From an uncultured Clostridium sp. (GTDB lineage: Bacteria > Bacillota > Clostridia > Lachnospirales > Lachnospiraceae): a stretch of 48,255 nt of DNA. The notes beneath the pieces were generated by a model. The model saw nothing but the letters and a program-made list of their open reading frames with translations. It had not been told where the DNA came from and did not search any database. A program made the translations under genes and the position numbers. This document shows, one piece after another, positions 16,173 through 24,302 of the stretch; the first letter of the stretch is position 1; the number at the start of each line of letters is the position of its first letter. The stretch lies in contig CAMNRM010000040.1 in the NCBI GenBank assembly GCA_946553025.1, forward strand, positions 1 to 48,255, in the 5' to 3' direction.

Positions 16173-16280
16173 GGCAGTGTCAGGCAGTCTATGAAAAAAT
16201 GAAGCGAAGGCAGTGCCAGGCAGTCTATAAAAAAATGAAGCGAAGGCAGTGCCAGGCAGCCTATAAAAAAATGAAGCGAA
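16173..16280 (+). repeat. Three 36-bp tandem repeats before the rubredoxin gene
   Basis: Units at 16173-16208, 16209-16244 and 16245-16280 start GGCAGTGCCAGGCAG and end ATGAAGCGAA, with only two or three differences between them. The 36-base period equals 12 codons, and one frame stays open through all three units. Confidence 0.9.
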
Positions 16281-16303
16281 TAAGAAGGGAGAAACGAAAA
16301 TGA
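16199..16303 (+). CDS. Possible 34-residue repeat-encoded peptide upstream of rubredoxin
   Basis: An ATG frame through the 36-bp repeats encodes [12 protein letters not shown], then the same 12 residues with one change, then a basic end ([10 protein letters not shown]). Its TGA overlaps the rubredoxin ATG as ATGA. There is no ribosome site before its first ATG, so it may be only a by-product of the repeats. It is listed because the overlap would couple it to rubredoxin. Confidence 0.2.
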   Translation: MKRRQCQAVYKKMKRRQCQAAYKKMKRIRREKRK

Positions 16304-16455
16304 AATATGTATGTGAAGTTTGCGGATGGGAATATGATGAAGAGCAGGGCTACCCGGATGGAGGTATCGCACCGGGAACAAAATGGGAAGATGTACCGGA
16401 AGATTTTGAATGCCCGCTGTGCTATGTAGGAAAGGATCAGTTTGTAAAGGCGTAA
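16300..16455 (+). CDS. Rubredoxin
   Basis: A 51-residue rubredoxin, the usual size. The iron is bound by Cys5, Cys8, Cys38 and Cys41 in [12 protein letters not shown] and [13 protein letters not shown]; the [19 protein letters not shown] loop between them is diagnostic. It shuttles single electrons in the cytoplasm of anaerobes, often to peroxide- or oxygen-reducing proteins. AAGGGAG precedes the start. Neighbours are the flavodoxin and NifX-type genes upstream, so an electron-transfer or oxidative-stress grouping is plausible. Confidence 0.95.
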   Translation: MKYVCEVCGWEYDEEQGYPDGGIAPGTKWEDVPEDFECPLCYVGKDQFVKA

Positions 16456-16527
16456 AAAGGTAAGATGAAGTACAAAATGCAGTACAAGTTTTTTTGAAAT
16501 TGACGGAAGAAGAATGAAATGATGAAG

Positions 16528-16585
16528 AACCCCTGTTTGATATGGTTGGAAATTAGCCGTATGGAATGGGGGTTTTATTTATTTT
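16528..16585 (+). terminator. Probable terminator after rubredoxin
   Basis: AACCCC (16528-16533) pairs with GGGGTT (16569-16574), and an inner stem ATATGG/CCGTAT continues the hairpin after a mismatched bulge. TTTTATTTATTTT follows. Confidence 0.6.
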
Positions 16586-16646
16586 ACAAATTTCCCCTAA
16601 AGATATACTATGAAATTTCTGAGTGACACATAAATTTGCTAATATC

Positions 16647-16675
16647 TTGCGACGGCGCAGTTAATTGGATATAGT
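16647..16675 (+). promoter_or_regulatory. Sigma-A promoter of the split-barrel flavoprotein gene
   Basis: TTGCGA (16647-16652), a 17-base spacer and TATAGT (16670-16675) lie about 57 bases before the start codon. Confidence 0.6.
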
Positions 16676-16732
16676 TAGCATAACAAAAAGAACACACCAA
16701 ATGGAAAAAATAAGATTTAGGAGGAAAAAGTT

Positions 16733-17128
16733 ATGTTGAATGAAAATGTTAAAAAATTGCTGGCGGATGGTATGTGGGATTTAGCTACCTGTGCAGATAA
16801 TGAGCCAAATGTTGTCCCTGTGGCGTTTAAGTCGGTAACTGAGGACGGCAAGCTGGTGGTAGGTGATGTGTTTTTAGAAACGACGTTAAATAATCTGCAG
16901 AAAAATGGCGGCAGGATTGCCATTTCCGTATATGATGCAAAAACTTTAGAGGGCTATCAGATCAAAGGCATTGCAGAATATTTGACCGAAGGTGCAGTTG
17001 TAGATAATTTTAAGGCTATGGTTGAAAAAATGTTTAATGGCGCTGCCACGGCAAAGGGAGCATTGGTCATTACACCGGAAAAAGTGATTGTGACAACGCC
17101 GGGGGCGGATAATAAGAAAGTTCTGTAA
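16733..17128 (+). CDS. Pyridoxamine 5'-phosphate oxidase-family protein
   Basis: A 131-residue FMN-binding split-barrel protein. The opening LLADGMWDLATCADNEPNVVPVAF is typical of the short PNPOx-like group in anaerobes, followed by the VGDVFLETTLNNLQ strand-helix and a C-terminal strand region. The group includes flavin reductase-like and heme- or flavin-storage proteins; the substrate cannot be told. AGGAGG precedes the start. It has its own promoter and terminator and is followed by an HxlR regulator, a class that often controls such flavoproteins. Confidence 0.82.
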   Translation: MLNENVKKLLADGMWDLATCADNEPNVVPVAFKSVTEDGKLVVGDVFLETTLNNLQKNGGRIAISVYDAKTLEGYQIKGIAEYLTEGAVVDNFKAMVEKMFNGAATAKGALVITPEKVIVTTPGADNKKVL

Positions 17129-17257
17129 AAAGAGATAAAGAGAAAAAAGGATTTACAAAAGAAATAATATGTTATTTCAAAAAAATTTATAGCAAAAATT
17201 CATAGCAAAATACATAGCAAAAATAAAAAAGAATAGCTGTAAAAATTCATCGGGTGC

Positions 17258-17290
17258 ACGGGCTTACATCATGCTTTGCGCCCGTTTTTA
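17258..17290 (+). terminator. Terminator after the split-barrel gene
   Basis: ACGGGC (17258-17263) pairs with GCCCGT (17280-17285) over a 16-base loop that may pair further, followed by TTTTT. Confidence 0.65.
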
Positions 17291-17356
17291 AGTTGATTTT
17301 GGATGATGTTTTTAAGTATTTTTTAACTATTTTTCTAAGCACTTTCTAAGCATTAG

Positions 17357-17385
17357 TTGACAAGTGCGGTTAGAATGGTTAAAGT
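17357..17385 (+). promoter_or_regulatory. Sigma-A promoter of the hxlR-crp genes
   Basis: A consensus TTGACA (17357-17362), a 17-base spacer and TAAAGT (17380-17385). The predicted start of transcription, about 17392, rules out translation from codons upstream of it. Confidence 0.7.
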
Positions 17386-17428
17386 AGGGTTAGATTATTT
17401 TATGTCAGGAGGAAATAATAATTTATTT

Positions 17429-17827
17429 ATGTACAAACCAAAGTTAGATAAGGATATTCGCTGCCCGTTAGAGTATGGATTGGATATCTTTGGGGGAAAG
17501 TGGAACTCCCGGATTATCTGCGTGCTGGCAGAAAAGGGGACGCTGCGCTACAGTGAATTGCGCAGCGAACTTACCAATATTACGGATGCGGTTCTTGGTA
17601 CATCATTAAAAGCTTTGATAAAAAATGAGATTTTAAGCCGCAAATCTTACGATGAGATTCCGCCCAGGGTGGAGTATTCCCTCACGGAGAAGGGCTTATC
17701 GGTTGTGCCGATTTTACAGAGCATCTGCCAATGGGCGGGCGCATACCACAAGGAAGTATCTGGAAAATCGATGCTGCAATGCCAAAAATGCGACTATAAC
17801 GGCAGCTTTGGGGCAAGTAAAGAATAA
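17429..17827 (+). CDS. HxlR-family transcriptional regulator
   Basis: A 132-residue winged-helix regulator. The family pattern is clear: CPLEYGLDIFGGKWNSRIICVL, then LRYSELRSELTNITDAVLG (recognition helix region) and the wing PPRVEYSLTEKGLS. A Cys pair near the end (CQKCDYNG) may respond to redox state or metal. The start is uncertain. ATG 17429 fits family length, but its AGGAGG lies an unusually long 16 bases upstream; ATG 17402 has no ribosome site. The next gene, a Crp/Fnr regulator, follows after 16 bases, so the two regulators share a transcript. Confidence 0.85.
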   Translation: MYKPKLDKDIRCPLEYGLDIFGGKWNSRIICVLAEKGTLRYSELRSELTNITDAVLGTSLKALIKNEILSRKSYDEIPPRVEYSLTEKGLSVVPILQSICQWAGAYHKEVSGKSMLQCQKCDYNGSFGASKE

Positions 17828-17843
17828 CAGGGGATGAAGTAAG

Positions 17844-18521
17844 ATGATGACAAACGAAATGATGGAATCGGTTTATCAGGAAAGTTTTCCTTTTTGGGAT
17901 AAGATAACTGATGCGGACAGGGAATATATCCGTCAAAATTCTTATCCGGTGCACTATCCGAAAGGAAAAAATATTTATAATGGCAGCGAATGCCTGGGGG
18001 TGGTGCTGGTTCGTTCGGGGAGTTTGCGTCTTTATATGATGTCCGACGAGGGGAAGGATATTACGCTTTACCGGCTGCATCCGGGCGATTTATGTGTACT
18101 GTCGGCATCCTGCGTGCTGGAAGCCATTACCTTTGATGTATTTGTGGATGCAGAAGAAGAGTGTGAATGTCTGGTTATCGGCTGCTCGGCATTTGCGGCG
18201 GTTTCCGGGCGGAATCCCGAGGTTAAAATTTTTGCCTTAGAAACCGCGGTCAGCCGTTTTTCGGATGTGATGTGGGTAATGCAGCAGATTTTGTTTATGA
18301 GTATGGACAAGCGGCTGGCGATTTTTCTTTCGGATGAATCGGCGAGAACGGGTTCGGATACGATAGCACTGACACACGGGCAGATTGCCCGCTATATGGG
18401 ATCTGCCCGTGAGGTGGTTTCCAGAATGTTAAAATACTTTGCCGGTGAGGGAATTGTAGAGGTTTCCAGAGGAGGAGTTACCATCCTCGATAAAAAACGT
18501 CTGCGGGGATTAACCGTTTAA
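17844..18521 (+). CDS. Crp/Fnr-family transcriptional regulator
   Basis: A 225-residue regulator with a cyclic-nucleotide-binding-like beta-roll (about 20-130), a dimer helix, and a C-terminal helix-turn-helix (LTHGQIARYMGSAREVVSRML). In the recognition helix the R-E-x-x-x-R arrangement (AREVVSR) matches that of CRP, which reads GTGA half-sites. The beta-roll contains several Cys residues (LSASCVLEA, ECECLVIGC) but no N-terminal Fe-S cluster motif as in FNR. It converges on the thioredoxin gene with 12 bases of overlap. Palindromes GTGACAAAGTCAC stand before the thioredoxin and ferredoxin genes, so it is the best candidate to bind them. The effector is unknown. Confidence 0.88.
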   Translation: MMTNEMMESVYQESFPFWDKITDADREYIRQNSYPVHYPKGKNIYNGSECLGVVLVRSGSLRLYMMSDEGKDITLYRLHPGDLCVLSASCVLEAITFDVFVDAEEECECLVIGCSAFAAVSGRNPEVKIFALETAVSRFSDVMWVMQQILFMSMDKRLAIFLSDESARTGSDTIALTHGQIARYMGSAREVVSRMLKYFAGEGIVEVSRGGVTILDKKRLRGLTV

Positions 18522-18821
18522 CATGGCAAGAATATCCGATTTCGGTCTTGCTCCCGCGGACTGATGGATTAGTTTTCCGTCTTTAAATACGACAAGTGTG
18601 GGAATGCTCATAACGTTAAACATCTGCGCCAGTTCCGGTTCATTCGTTACATTAATCTTGCCCACCAGGTACTGCGGATTTTCTGCTGCAATCTCTGCCA
18701 CAACAGGAGCCATCATACGGCAGGGGGCGCACCAGTCGGCATAAAAGTCAAGAAGAACGGGTTTGCTGCTGTTTTTGATTTCATGAAAATTATCTTTGTT
18801 TACATTAAGTACGGACATCAT
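18510..18821 (-). CDS. Thioredoxin
   Basis: A 103-residue cytosolic thioredoxin with active-site Cys31 and Cys34 in DFYADWCAPCRMMAP and the cis-proline loop SIPTLVVFKDG. It reduces protein disulfides. The ATG at 18821 is chosen because AAAGGAAGG lies just upstream; a longer frame has no ribosome site and crosses the operator. The palindrome GTGACAAAGTCAC lies 57-69 bases upstream, and a candidate -10, TAAAGT, lies at 18855-18850. No thioredoxin reductase gene is nearby. Confidence 0.95.
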   Translation of the reverse strand: MMSVLNVNKDNFHEIKNSSKPVLLDFYADWCAPCRMMAPVVAEIAAENPQYLVGKINVTNEPELAQMFNVMSIPTLVVFKDGKLIHQSAGARPKSDILAMLNG

Positions 18822-18877
18822 TAGTACCTTCCTTTCTTTATCTGTTTTAACTTTATCATGTTCTGTGCATTGTTTCA

Positions 18878-18890
18878 GTGACAAAGTCAC
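18878..18890. promoter_or_regulatory. 13-bp palindrome upstream of thioredoxin
   Basis: GTGACAAAGTCAC is a perfect odd-length inverted repeat. The 17-mer TTCAGTGACAAAGTCAC that contains it recurs exactly upstream of the ferredoxin gene (26508-26524). Counting to the candidate -10 on the minus strand (last base 18850) gives 34 bases from the palindrome centre, identical to the ferredoxin case, and places the centre near -41, the position of class II activators. Confidence 0.65.
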
Positions 18891-18906
18891 CGTGCGGGAA
18901 ATGCGC

Positions 18907-19614
18907 CTACAAGACAGAAAGCATATTGTAAAGCTTCAGCAGCCGGATATCTTCCCGGGAAACTTTTAGCTTCTGGGCGAGGGCGGCGTCCTCATGGAGT
19001 CTGGTTTTGGAGAACAGCATTTTAATGGCAATGGGCATCATGGGGCGGGAGGAAAAGCCGTTAAACAGGCCCCATTTTGTGTCGGCGTCCAGGTAGGAGG
19101 CCAGGATCTGTACACTGGCTTTTTCAATGGGGCTGTCCTGGTTGGTGAGCTGGATGTGGGTGAGGGCGTCGTAGTGCTCGATATAGCCCCAGTAGGTGTT
19201 TTCACAGGTATGGTAGTTATCATAGTCTTTGAAATTCATATACATCATAATCTTATAAGCCGAGTCGGAAGTTTCAGATAAGACATCGAATACGCAGCGG
19301 GTTAGCTGATTGTTTCTTCCGTCAAACAGATAGGAATAAAACTGAGAGCAGCCGGCGAAGAACGCAGGGCTGTTGTTTCCCGCAGACATGGCTGTTCTCC
19401 CGGGCAGGGCGTAAAGAAGCTGCTCCACATGAACCTGGAGGGCTTCGGCAATATCGTAGAGGGTTTCGATATCCAGCGGAATTTCTCCTTTTTCATATTT
19501 GGAAATGGTGGATTTGCTTTTGCAGATAATGCGGGACAAATCGTCCAGGGTCATATTGCGTCGTTTGCGGAAGCTGCGGATCAGCTTTCCGATTTCTTTG
19601 CTGATTTCGGACAT
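18907..19614 (-). CDS. XRE-family regulator, divergent from the patB operon
   Basis: A 235-residue protein. Residues 5-65 form an XRE helix-turn-helix (IGKLIRSFRKRRNMTLDDL, then CKSKSTISKYEKGEIPLDIETL); the rest is an unrecognised sensor-like domain rich in aromatic residues. ATG 19614 is chosen for AGGAGGAA just upstream. It is transcribed away from the patB-ridA-M20-yfcC-patB operon, with 292 bases between the two starts. That region holds two inverted repeats and the operon promoter, so control of the operon is likely. The effector may be an amino acid derivative, but the sequence does not show it. Confidence 0.85.
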   Translation of the reverse strand: MSEISKEIGKLIRSFRKRRNMTLDDLSRIICKSKSTISKYEKGEIPLDIETLYDIAEALQVHVEQLLYALPGRTAMSAGNNSPAFFAGCSQFYSYLFDGRNNQLTRCVFDVLSETSDSAYKIMMYMNFKDYDNYHTCENTYWGYIEHYDALTHIQLTNQDSPIEKASVQILASYLDADTKWGLFNGFSSRPMMPIAIKMLFSKTRLHEDAALAQKLKVSREDIRLLKLYNMLSVL

Positions 19615-19640
19615 CTTATGTTCCTCCTGTTTTTTGTTGT

Positions 19641-19662
19641 TTGTTCGATAGTTTTTGAACAA
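19641..19662. promoter_or_regulatory. Inverted repeat in the XRE gene leader
   Basis: TTGTTC (19641-19646) and GAACAA (19657-19662) flank ten bases, close upstream of the XRE start. It is a candidate autoregulatory operator. Confidence 0.35.
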
Positions 19663-19814
19663 ATATTTGGTAAAATTATCCATAAAAAAGTTTCGTATAA
19701 ATCAAAAAATATGCGAATTTTTCTGCATTTCCTCTTCTTTTCTCTAATTCTATCATAAACCCCTGTGAAAATCTACTGAGAAGAAAAAAATAAATAAAAA
19801 TTCCACTCTGACGA

Positions 19815-19835
19815 AAAATCGCGTTGTTTGATTTT
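19815..19835. promoter_or_regulatory. Inverted repeat overlapping the -35 of the patB operon
   Basis: AAAATC (19815-19820) and GATTTT (19830-19835) flank nine bases and overlap the -35 box TTGATT. A repressor bound here would block the operon promoter. Confidence 0.4.
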
Positions 19836-19856
19836 GCATTTTTCCTCTGCTATAAT
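19828..19856 (+). promoter_or_regulatory. Sigma-A promoter of the patB-ridA-M20-yfcC-patB operon
   Basis: TTGATT (19828-19833), a 17-base spacer and a consensus TATAAT (19851-19856) lie 50 bases before the first start codon. Confidence 0.85.
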
Positions 19857-19906
19857 CAGCGCATAAGAAAGAAACACACAAAAATAAACAAAAGGAGTTG
19901 GAAAAA

Positions 19907-21127
19907 ATGTACAATTTTGACGAAGTAATTGACCGCAGACACACCAATGCCATGAACACTGACGGATTCCGCAGTTATATCTTCCATGCGGATGAATCCA
20001 TGACTTTTCCGTACAAGGATGAGGAATTTATCCGCATGTGGGTGGCGGATATGGAATTTGCAACCCCGGATGTGGTTATTGACGGGATGAGGGAAAGACT
20101 GGATAAGCGGATTTTCGGCTATACCAGAGTGTTTGAAAAGAGTTATTATGACGCATTTCTTGCCTGGTGCGAGAGGCGGTACGGATGGAGTTTTCCAAGA
20201 GAAGAACTGGTAATGTCAAATGGGATTATCCCGGCTTTATATGAACTGGTGGAATATATCTGCAAGCCGGATGAAAAAGTATTATTTTTAACGCCATCCT
20301 ATGCGTATTTTAAGTATGCGGCGGAGTTTAACAAGCGGGATTATGTCTGCTCGGATTTAAAGTATGAGGACGGGCGGTATTCGATTGATTTTGACGATTT
20401 TGCCGCAAAGGCAGCCCAGGAAAAGAATACTCTTTTGATTTTGTGTAATCCTCACAACCCCAGCGGACGGGTGTGGACGGAAGAAGAACTGGAAAAGCTG
20501 GCAAAAATAATCGAAGAGAATCATCTCTGGGTAATTTCCGACGAAATTCACTGCGATTTGCTCCGCAGAAACCAGAAACACATTCCTTTAGGACGGGTAA
20601 TGCCGGATTATCAGCGATTGATTACCTGCATGGCACCCAGCAAAACCTTTAATCTGGCAGGCATGATGATTTCCAATATTATGATTCGCGATAAGGACCT
20701 GCGTGCTGTCTGGCTTGACCGCCATTATAACTTTGACAATCCGCTGAGCATTGCTGCGGCGCAGGCGGCTTATGAAAAGGGAGAACATTGGCTGGAGGAG
20801 TTACGGGTTTATCTGGACGGGAATTTTGCCTTTGTCGGCGAATATCTATCCAAATATCTGCCAAAAGCAAAGTACCAGCCGTCGGAAGCAACCTACCTGG
20901 CCTGGGTGGATTTAAACGAGTATTTTGAGCCGGATGAAAAGCTGCCGCTGTTCTTTGCCTATAAAGCGGGTGTCCTTCTGGAAGGCGGAAATATGTTCGT
21001 ACAAAACTCCGATGGATTTATCCGGTTAAACCTGGCCTGCCCAAGAGCTACATTAGAGGAAGGGTTAAAGCGGATCTGCGAAGCGGTAAATACGAAGCAT
21101 ACGGAGAAGTATTTGGGGGAAAATTAA
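19907..21127 (+). CDS. PLP-dependent C-S lyase, PatB/MalY type (first copy)
   Basis: A 406-residue fold-type I PLP enzyme of the PatB/MalY group. Features are the early WVADMEF motif, the NPHNPSGRVWTEEEL loop, SDEIHCDLL with the PLP-pyridine Asp, and the Schiff-base Lys246 in APSKTFNLAG. PatB/MalY proteins split cysteine S-conjugates or cystathionine to a thiol, ammonia and pyruvate by beta-elimination. ATG 19907 follows AAAGGAG by nine bases. It heads a five-gene operon containing a second PatB-type enzyme, RidA, an amidohydrolase and a transporter, which argues for catabolism of imported cysteine derivatives rather than methionine synthesis. Confidence 0.9.
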   Translation: MYNFDEVIDRRHTNAMNTDGFRSYIFHADESMTFPYKDEEFIRMWVADMEFATPDVVIDGMRERLDKRIFGYTRVFEKSYYDAFLAWCERRYGWSFPREELVMSNGIIPALYELVEYICKPDEKVLFLTPSYAYFKYAAEFNKRDYVCSDLKYEDGRYSIDFDDFAAKAAQEKNTLLILCNPHNPSGRVWTEEELEKLAKIIEENHLWVISDEIHCDLLRRNQKHIPLGRVMPDYQRLITCMAPSKTFNLAGMMISNIMIRDKDLRAVWLDRHYNFDNPLSIAAAQAAYEKGEHWLEELRVYLDGNFAFVGEYLSKYLPKAKYQPSEATYLAWVDLNEYFEPDEKLPLFFAYKAGVLLEGGNMFVQNSDGFIRLNLACPRATLEEGLKRICEAVNTKHTEKYLGEN

Positions 21128-21199
21128 GGCGAACACGATAAATGTGATAAAGCAAGTTAAGCATGAAAATATTAAGAGGAATATAAGGAGGAAATCAAA

Positions 21200-21568
21200 A
21201 TGAAGTTAATTAACACAGAAAAAGCACCAGGGGCAATCGGGCCGTATTCACAGGCTTTTGAGGTAAACGGGGTAATTTATACTTCCGGGCAGATTCCGGT
21301 CAACCCGGAAAACGGGGAAGTGCCGGAGGGGATTGCCGCCCAGGCTGAACAAAGCTGTAAAAATGTGGGCGCGATTCTGGAAGCGGCGGGAAGCGGTTTT
21401 GCAAAGGTATTCAAAACAACCTGCTTCTTAGCGGATATGGGAGATTTTGCGGCATTTAATGAAGTTTATGGGAAGTATTTTGTGTCAAAGCCGGCAAGAA
21501 GCTGCGTAGCGGTTAAGACCCTGCCCAAGGGCGTATTGTGCGAGATTGAGGCTGCGGCGGAGAAATAA
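21200..21568 (+). CDS. ridA: RidA/YjgF-family enamine/imine deaminase
   Basis: A 122-residue RidA with the signature PARSCVAVKTLPKGVLCEIEA, in which the Arg and the later Glu bind and hydrolyse the substrate. It speeds hydrolysis of 2-aminoacrylate and 2-iminopropionate, the reactive products of PLP beta-eliminations, to pyruvate and ammonia. Its place directly after a PatB-type lyase is therefore biochemically apt: it would clear the lyase product. AAGGAGG precedes the start. The gap from patB is 72 bases with no terminator. Confidence 0.93.
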   Translation: MKLINTEKAPGAIGPYSQAFEVNGVIYTSGQIPVNPENGEVPEGIAAQAEQSCKNVGAILEAAGSGFAKVFKTTCFLADMGDFAAFNEVYGKYFVSKPARSCVAVKTLPKGVLCEIEAAAEK

Positions 21569-21582
21569 GAGAGGAGAAAGCG

Positions 21583-22767
21583 ATGGAATTATCCAGGGTA
21601 AAGGAACTTGCTGTGGAGTATCAGGATTACATGGTTAAGATGCGGAGGGAATTTCACCGCCGCCCGGAACTTTCCGGGGAAGAGTGGCACACGAGGGATG
21701 TGCTGGTCAGGGAAATTGAGGCCATGGGGCTGCCGTTTAAGCTGTTAAAGGGAACGGGAATCATTGCCATTATCGAAGGGGGAAAACCGGGGAAGCACCG
21801 GGTTATCCGGGCGGATATTGACGGGCTTCCGGTTAAGGAAGAGGTCTGCAATCTAAAACAGGAAAAGACCTGCGTGTCCGAGATTGACGGGGCGTGCCAT
21901 GCCTGCGGTCATGATGCCCATATGGCAGTGCTTCTGGGGACAATGAAGGTGCTGACCCAAATCCGGGATGAGATTGAAGGGACGGTGTACTGCTGTTTTG
22001 AAGAGGGTGAGGAAACCAACTGCGGGATTGAAACCATGCTGGAAATGCTGAAGGAGTATCCGATTGACGAGTGTTTTGCCCTTCATGTCTACAGCGGACT
22101 GGATGCCGGGAAGCTGAATATCGTCCCGGGTCCGAGGATGGCGGGAACGGTGGGGATTGGCTTCCATGTTAAGGGAAAAGCCGGTCATGGTTCCAGACCG
22201 GATCAGGCGGCAAATCCGATTGTTCCGGCAGCTCACATTGTTACCCAGATTGATTCTGCATTTTTAAACCAGATTAATGCGGAGGAAACCGTTACCTTAG
22301 GTTTATGTGTATTTCAGGCCGGAGAAACGACGAATGTTATCCCGGAAGATGCCTATATTGGGGGTACGGCGCGGTATTTTAATAAAGAAGAGGGAGAAAA
22401 GGCGCTGAACATTATCAATACGGTTGCCGAGAATACGGCAGCCTGCCATAAGTGCACTATAGAATTTGCAGAGAGAAATAAGATCAGCCTGCTTCCCGTC
22501 GTGAATGACCGTGATGTTGCCAACCGGGTACAGGAGATAACCGAAGATATCTGCGGAATCGGTGTTCTTGCAGATTGTGACCGCTGGTATGCTTCGGAGT
22601 GTTACAGCATGTATCTGGAAAAATATCCGGGTGCACTGGGATTTTTAGGCATACGCAATGAAGAGTACGGCAGCGGGGCAGCGCATCACAACGGGAAGTT
22701 TGATATTGACGAAGATTCATTATATCTGGGCGTGTGTGCAGAGGTTGGGTTTGTTTTAAGTAAGTGA
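21583..22767 (+). CDS. M20-family N-acyl-amino-acid amidohydrolase
   Basis: A 394-residue M20D-type metallohydrolase. Metal ligands are seen in GACHACGHDAHMA (about residue 105) and EEGEETN (about 142), and the dimerisation domain begins with the conserved HVKGKAGHGSRP stretch. Such enzymes remove an acyl group from N-acyl amino acids or act on related amides. No signal peptide is present, so it works in the cytosol. Its neighbours (C-S lyases, RidA, an organic-acid-type transporter) suggest a substrate such as an N-acetylated S-substituted cysteine. It starts 14 bases after the ridA stop with GAGAGGAGAAAG upstream. Confidence 0.9.
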   Translation: MELSRVKELAVEYQDYMVKMRREFHRRPELSGEEWHTRDVLVREIEAMGLPFKLLKGTGIIAIIEGGKPGKHRVIRADIDGLPVKEEVCNLKQEKTCVSEIDGACHACGHDAHMAVLLGTMKVLTQIRDEIEGTVYCCFEEGEETNCGIETMLEMLKEYPIDECFALHVYSGLDAGKLNIVPGPRMAGTVGIGFHVKGKAGHGSRPDQAANPIVPAAHIVTQIDSAFLNQINAEETVTLGLCVFQAGETTNVIPEDAYIGGTARYFNKEEGEKALNIINTVAENTAACHKCTIEFAERNKISLLPVVNDRDVANRVQEITEDICGIGVLADCDRWYASECYSMYLEKYPGALGFLGIRNEEYGSGAAHHNGKFDIDEDSLYLGVCAEVGFVLSK

Positions 22768-22845
22768 ACATTGTGTTAGCGGAATGGTAAAAAGGCAGAT
22801 TGTAAAACATACAGAGAAAAATGTACATAGAATGTGGAGGAAATA

Positions 22846-24252
22846 ATGGAAAAGAAAAAAGCGTTTAAGATGCCGCATTTACTGTGGATTATGACGGGGA
22901 TTATCCTGCTTTCCTGTCTGGCGACTTATCTGATTCCGGCAGGACAGTTTGCCACGAATGAGGCAGGGGAAATCGTGGGAACAGAATTTCACTACCTGGG
23001 ACATCAGACCCCGGTAAGCCCATGGGATGCGATGATGCTGATGAAATCGGGAATGATCGGCGCGGCGACGATTATGTTCGTGGTTATGATTTCCGGGGCA
23101 AATATTAATGTTGTTATCGAAACCGGTGTGATGGATGATTTGATGAACTGGGGCGTTTACAAGTTAAAGGATAAGGGCGCGGGAATCCTGATTGCCATGA
23201 TGATGATCTTAATGGCTTACCTGGGCGGTTTTGGCGGAACAGACGCATTGATTGCCGTGGTTCCTATCGGGGTGCTGTTTGCAAAGAAATTAAAACTTGA
23301 CCCGATTTGTGCGCTGGGGGTAACGACCTTTGCTTCCCTGATTGGTTTTGGTACAGGACCTGCACAGCAGGCGACGACGCAGATGCTGATGGGGGTAACA
23401 CCGTACTCGGCATTTTTCACCCGTCTGGTCATTATGAATTTCTTTCTGGCGGTAGCGATTGTTATGGTGATGCGCTATGTAAAGAAAATCCAGAAAAATC
23501 CGCAGGCGTCCCTGATGTATTCGGCGGGCTGGAGGCCGGAGATTTCCGCATCCGGTGCAGAGGAATCCCAGGTGCTTAAGCAGGTGGAGATGAACTGGAG
23601 AAAGATTGCGGTTATTATTATCTTTGTCCTTCAATATCTGGTGATTGCCCTGTATCCGTTAATGGGCGGGGACGACAGTTTAACGTTTGATTTTATGATT
23701 GCCATTATGCTGTGCACGATGGTGATTGTGGGACTGATCGGCGGAATGAGTTTTGAAAAGCTGGGACAGAGTTTTGCCAGAGGGCTGGGTTCGATGGCGT
23801 TCGTTGCCTTTGTTATCGGCCTGGCAAAGGTTATTTCCCTGGTTCTGGGCAATGGAAATGTTATCCATACCATTGTTTATGTGCTGACCAAGCCGCTGCT
23901 GGCCCTGCCAAAATCGGTTTCCAGCATTGGACTGACCTTAATTGTATCGATTATTAATCCGCTGATTCCTTCAGCTACGTCCAAGGCGGCAATCCTTGTT
24001 CCGATTATGAAGCCGGTAGCCCAGGCGTTAGGGATGCAGCTTAACCTGGCGGTTGTTGCCTATCAGATGGGTGACAGCTTTACCAACCTTCTTTCCCCGC
24101 TTTTAGGCTGGATGATTGGTTCCTGTGTTATGGCGGATGTTCCCTTTGCCAAGTGGTTCCAGTGGGTGCTTCCCAAGGTGCTGATCTTAATTGCCCTGGC
24201 CTGTGTGATTGTTTTCCTTTTGACCGTGACAGGGTGGTCGGGCGTGATTTAA
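22846..24252 (+). CDS. YfcC/DcuC-family membrane transporter
   Basis: A 468-residue polytopic protein with about 11-13 hydrophobic segments. The opening KMPHLLWIMTGIILLSC and PAGQF loop, GGFGGTDALIAVVPIG in the first half, and NPLIPSATSKAAILVPIM in the second half are YfcC-family features. Members are annotated as putative basic amino acid, dipeptide or C4-dicarboxylate carriers, and few have known substrates. ATG 22846 has GGAGG upstream; a GTG at 22834 does not. Within this operon it is most likely the importer of the amidohydrolase substrate. Confidence 0.87.
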   Translation: MEKKKAFKMPHLLWIMTGIILLSCLATYLIPAGQFATNEAGEIVGTEFHYLGHQTPVSPWDAMMLMKSGMIGAATIMFVVMISGANINVVIETGVMDDLMNWGVYKLKDKGAGILIAMMMILMAYLGGFGGTDALIAVVPIGVLFAKKLKLDPICALGVTTFASLIGFGTGPAQQATTQMLMGVTPYSAFFTRLVIMNFFLAVAIVMVMRYVKKIQKNPQASLMYSAGWRPEISASGAEESQVLKQVEMNWRKIAVIIIFVLQYLVIALYPLMGGDDSLTFDFMIAIMLCTMVIVGLIGGMSFEKLGQSFARGLGSMAFVAFVIGLAKVISLVLGNGNVIHTIVYVLTKPLLALPKSVSSIGLTLIVSIINPLIPSATSKAAILVPIMKPVAQALGMQLNLAVVAYQMGDSFTNLLSPLLGWMIGSCVMADVPFAKWFQWVLPKVLILIALACVIVFLLTVTGWSGVI

Positions 24253-24302
24253 GGATGGAATGAACATATGGAAAAAAGTGTACATAGACAAGGAGGGACA
24301 AT

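Noticed and set aside
16173-16280. CRISPR array at the 36-bp repeats
   Set aside because: The units are directly contiguous with no spacers, and no cas genes are present.
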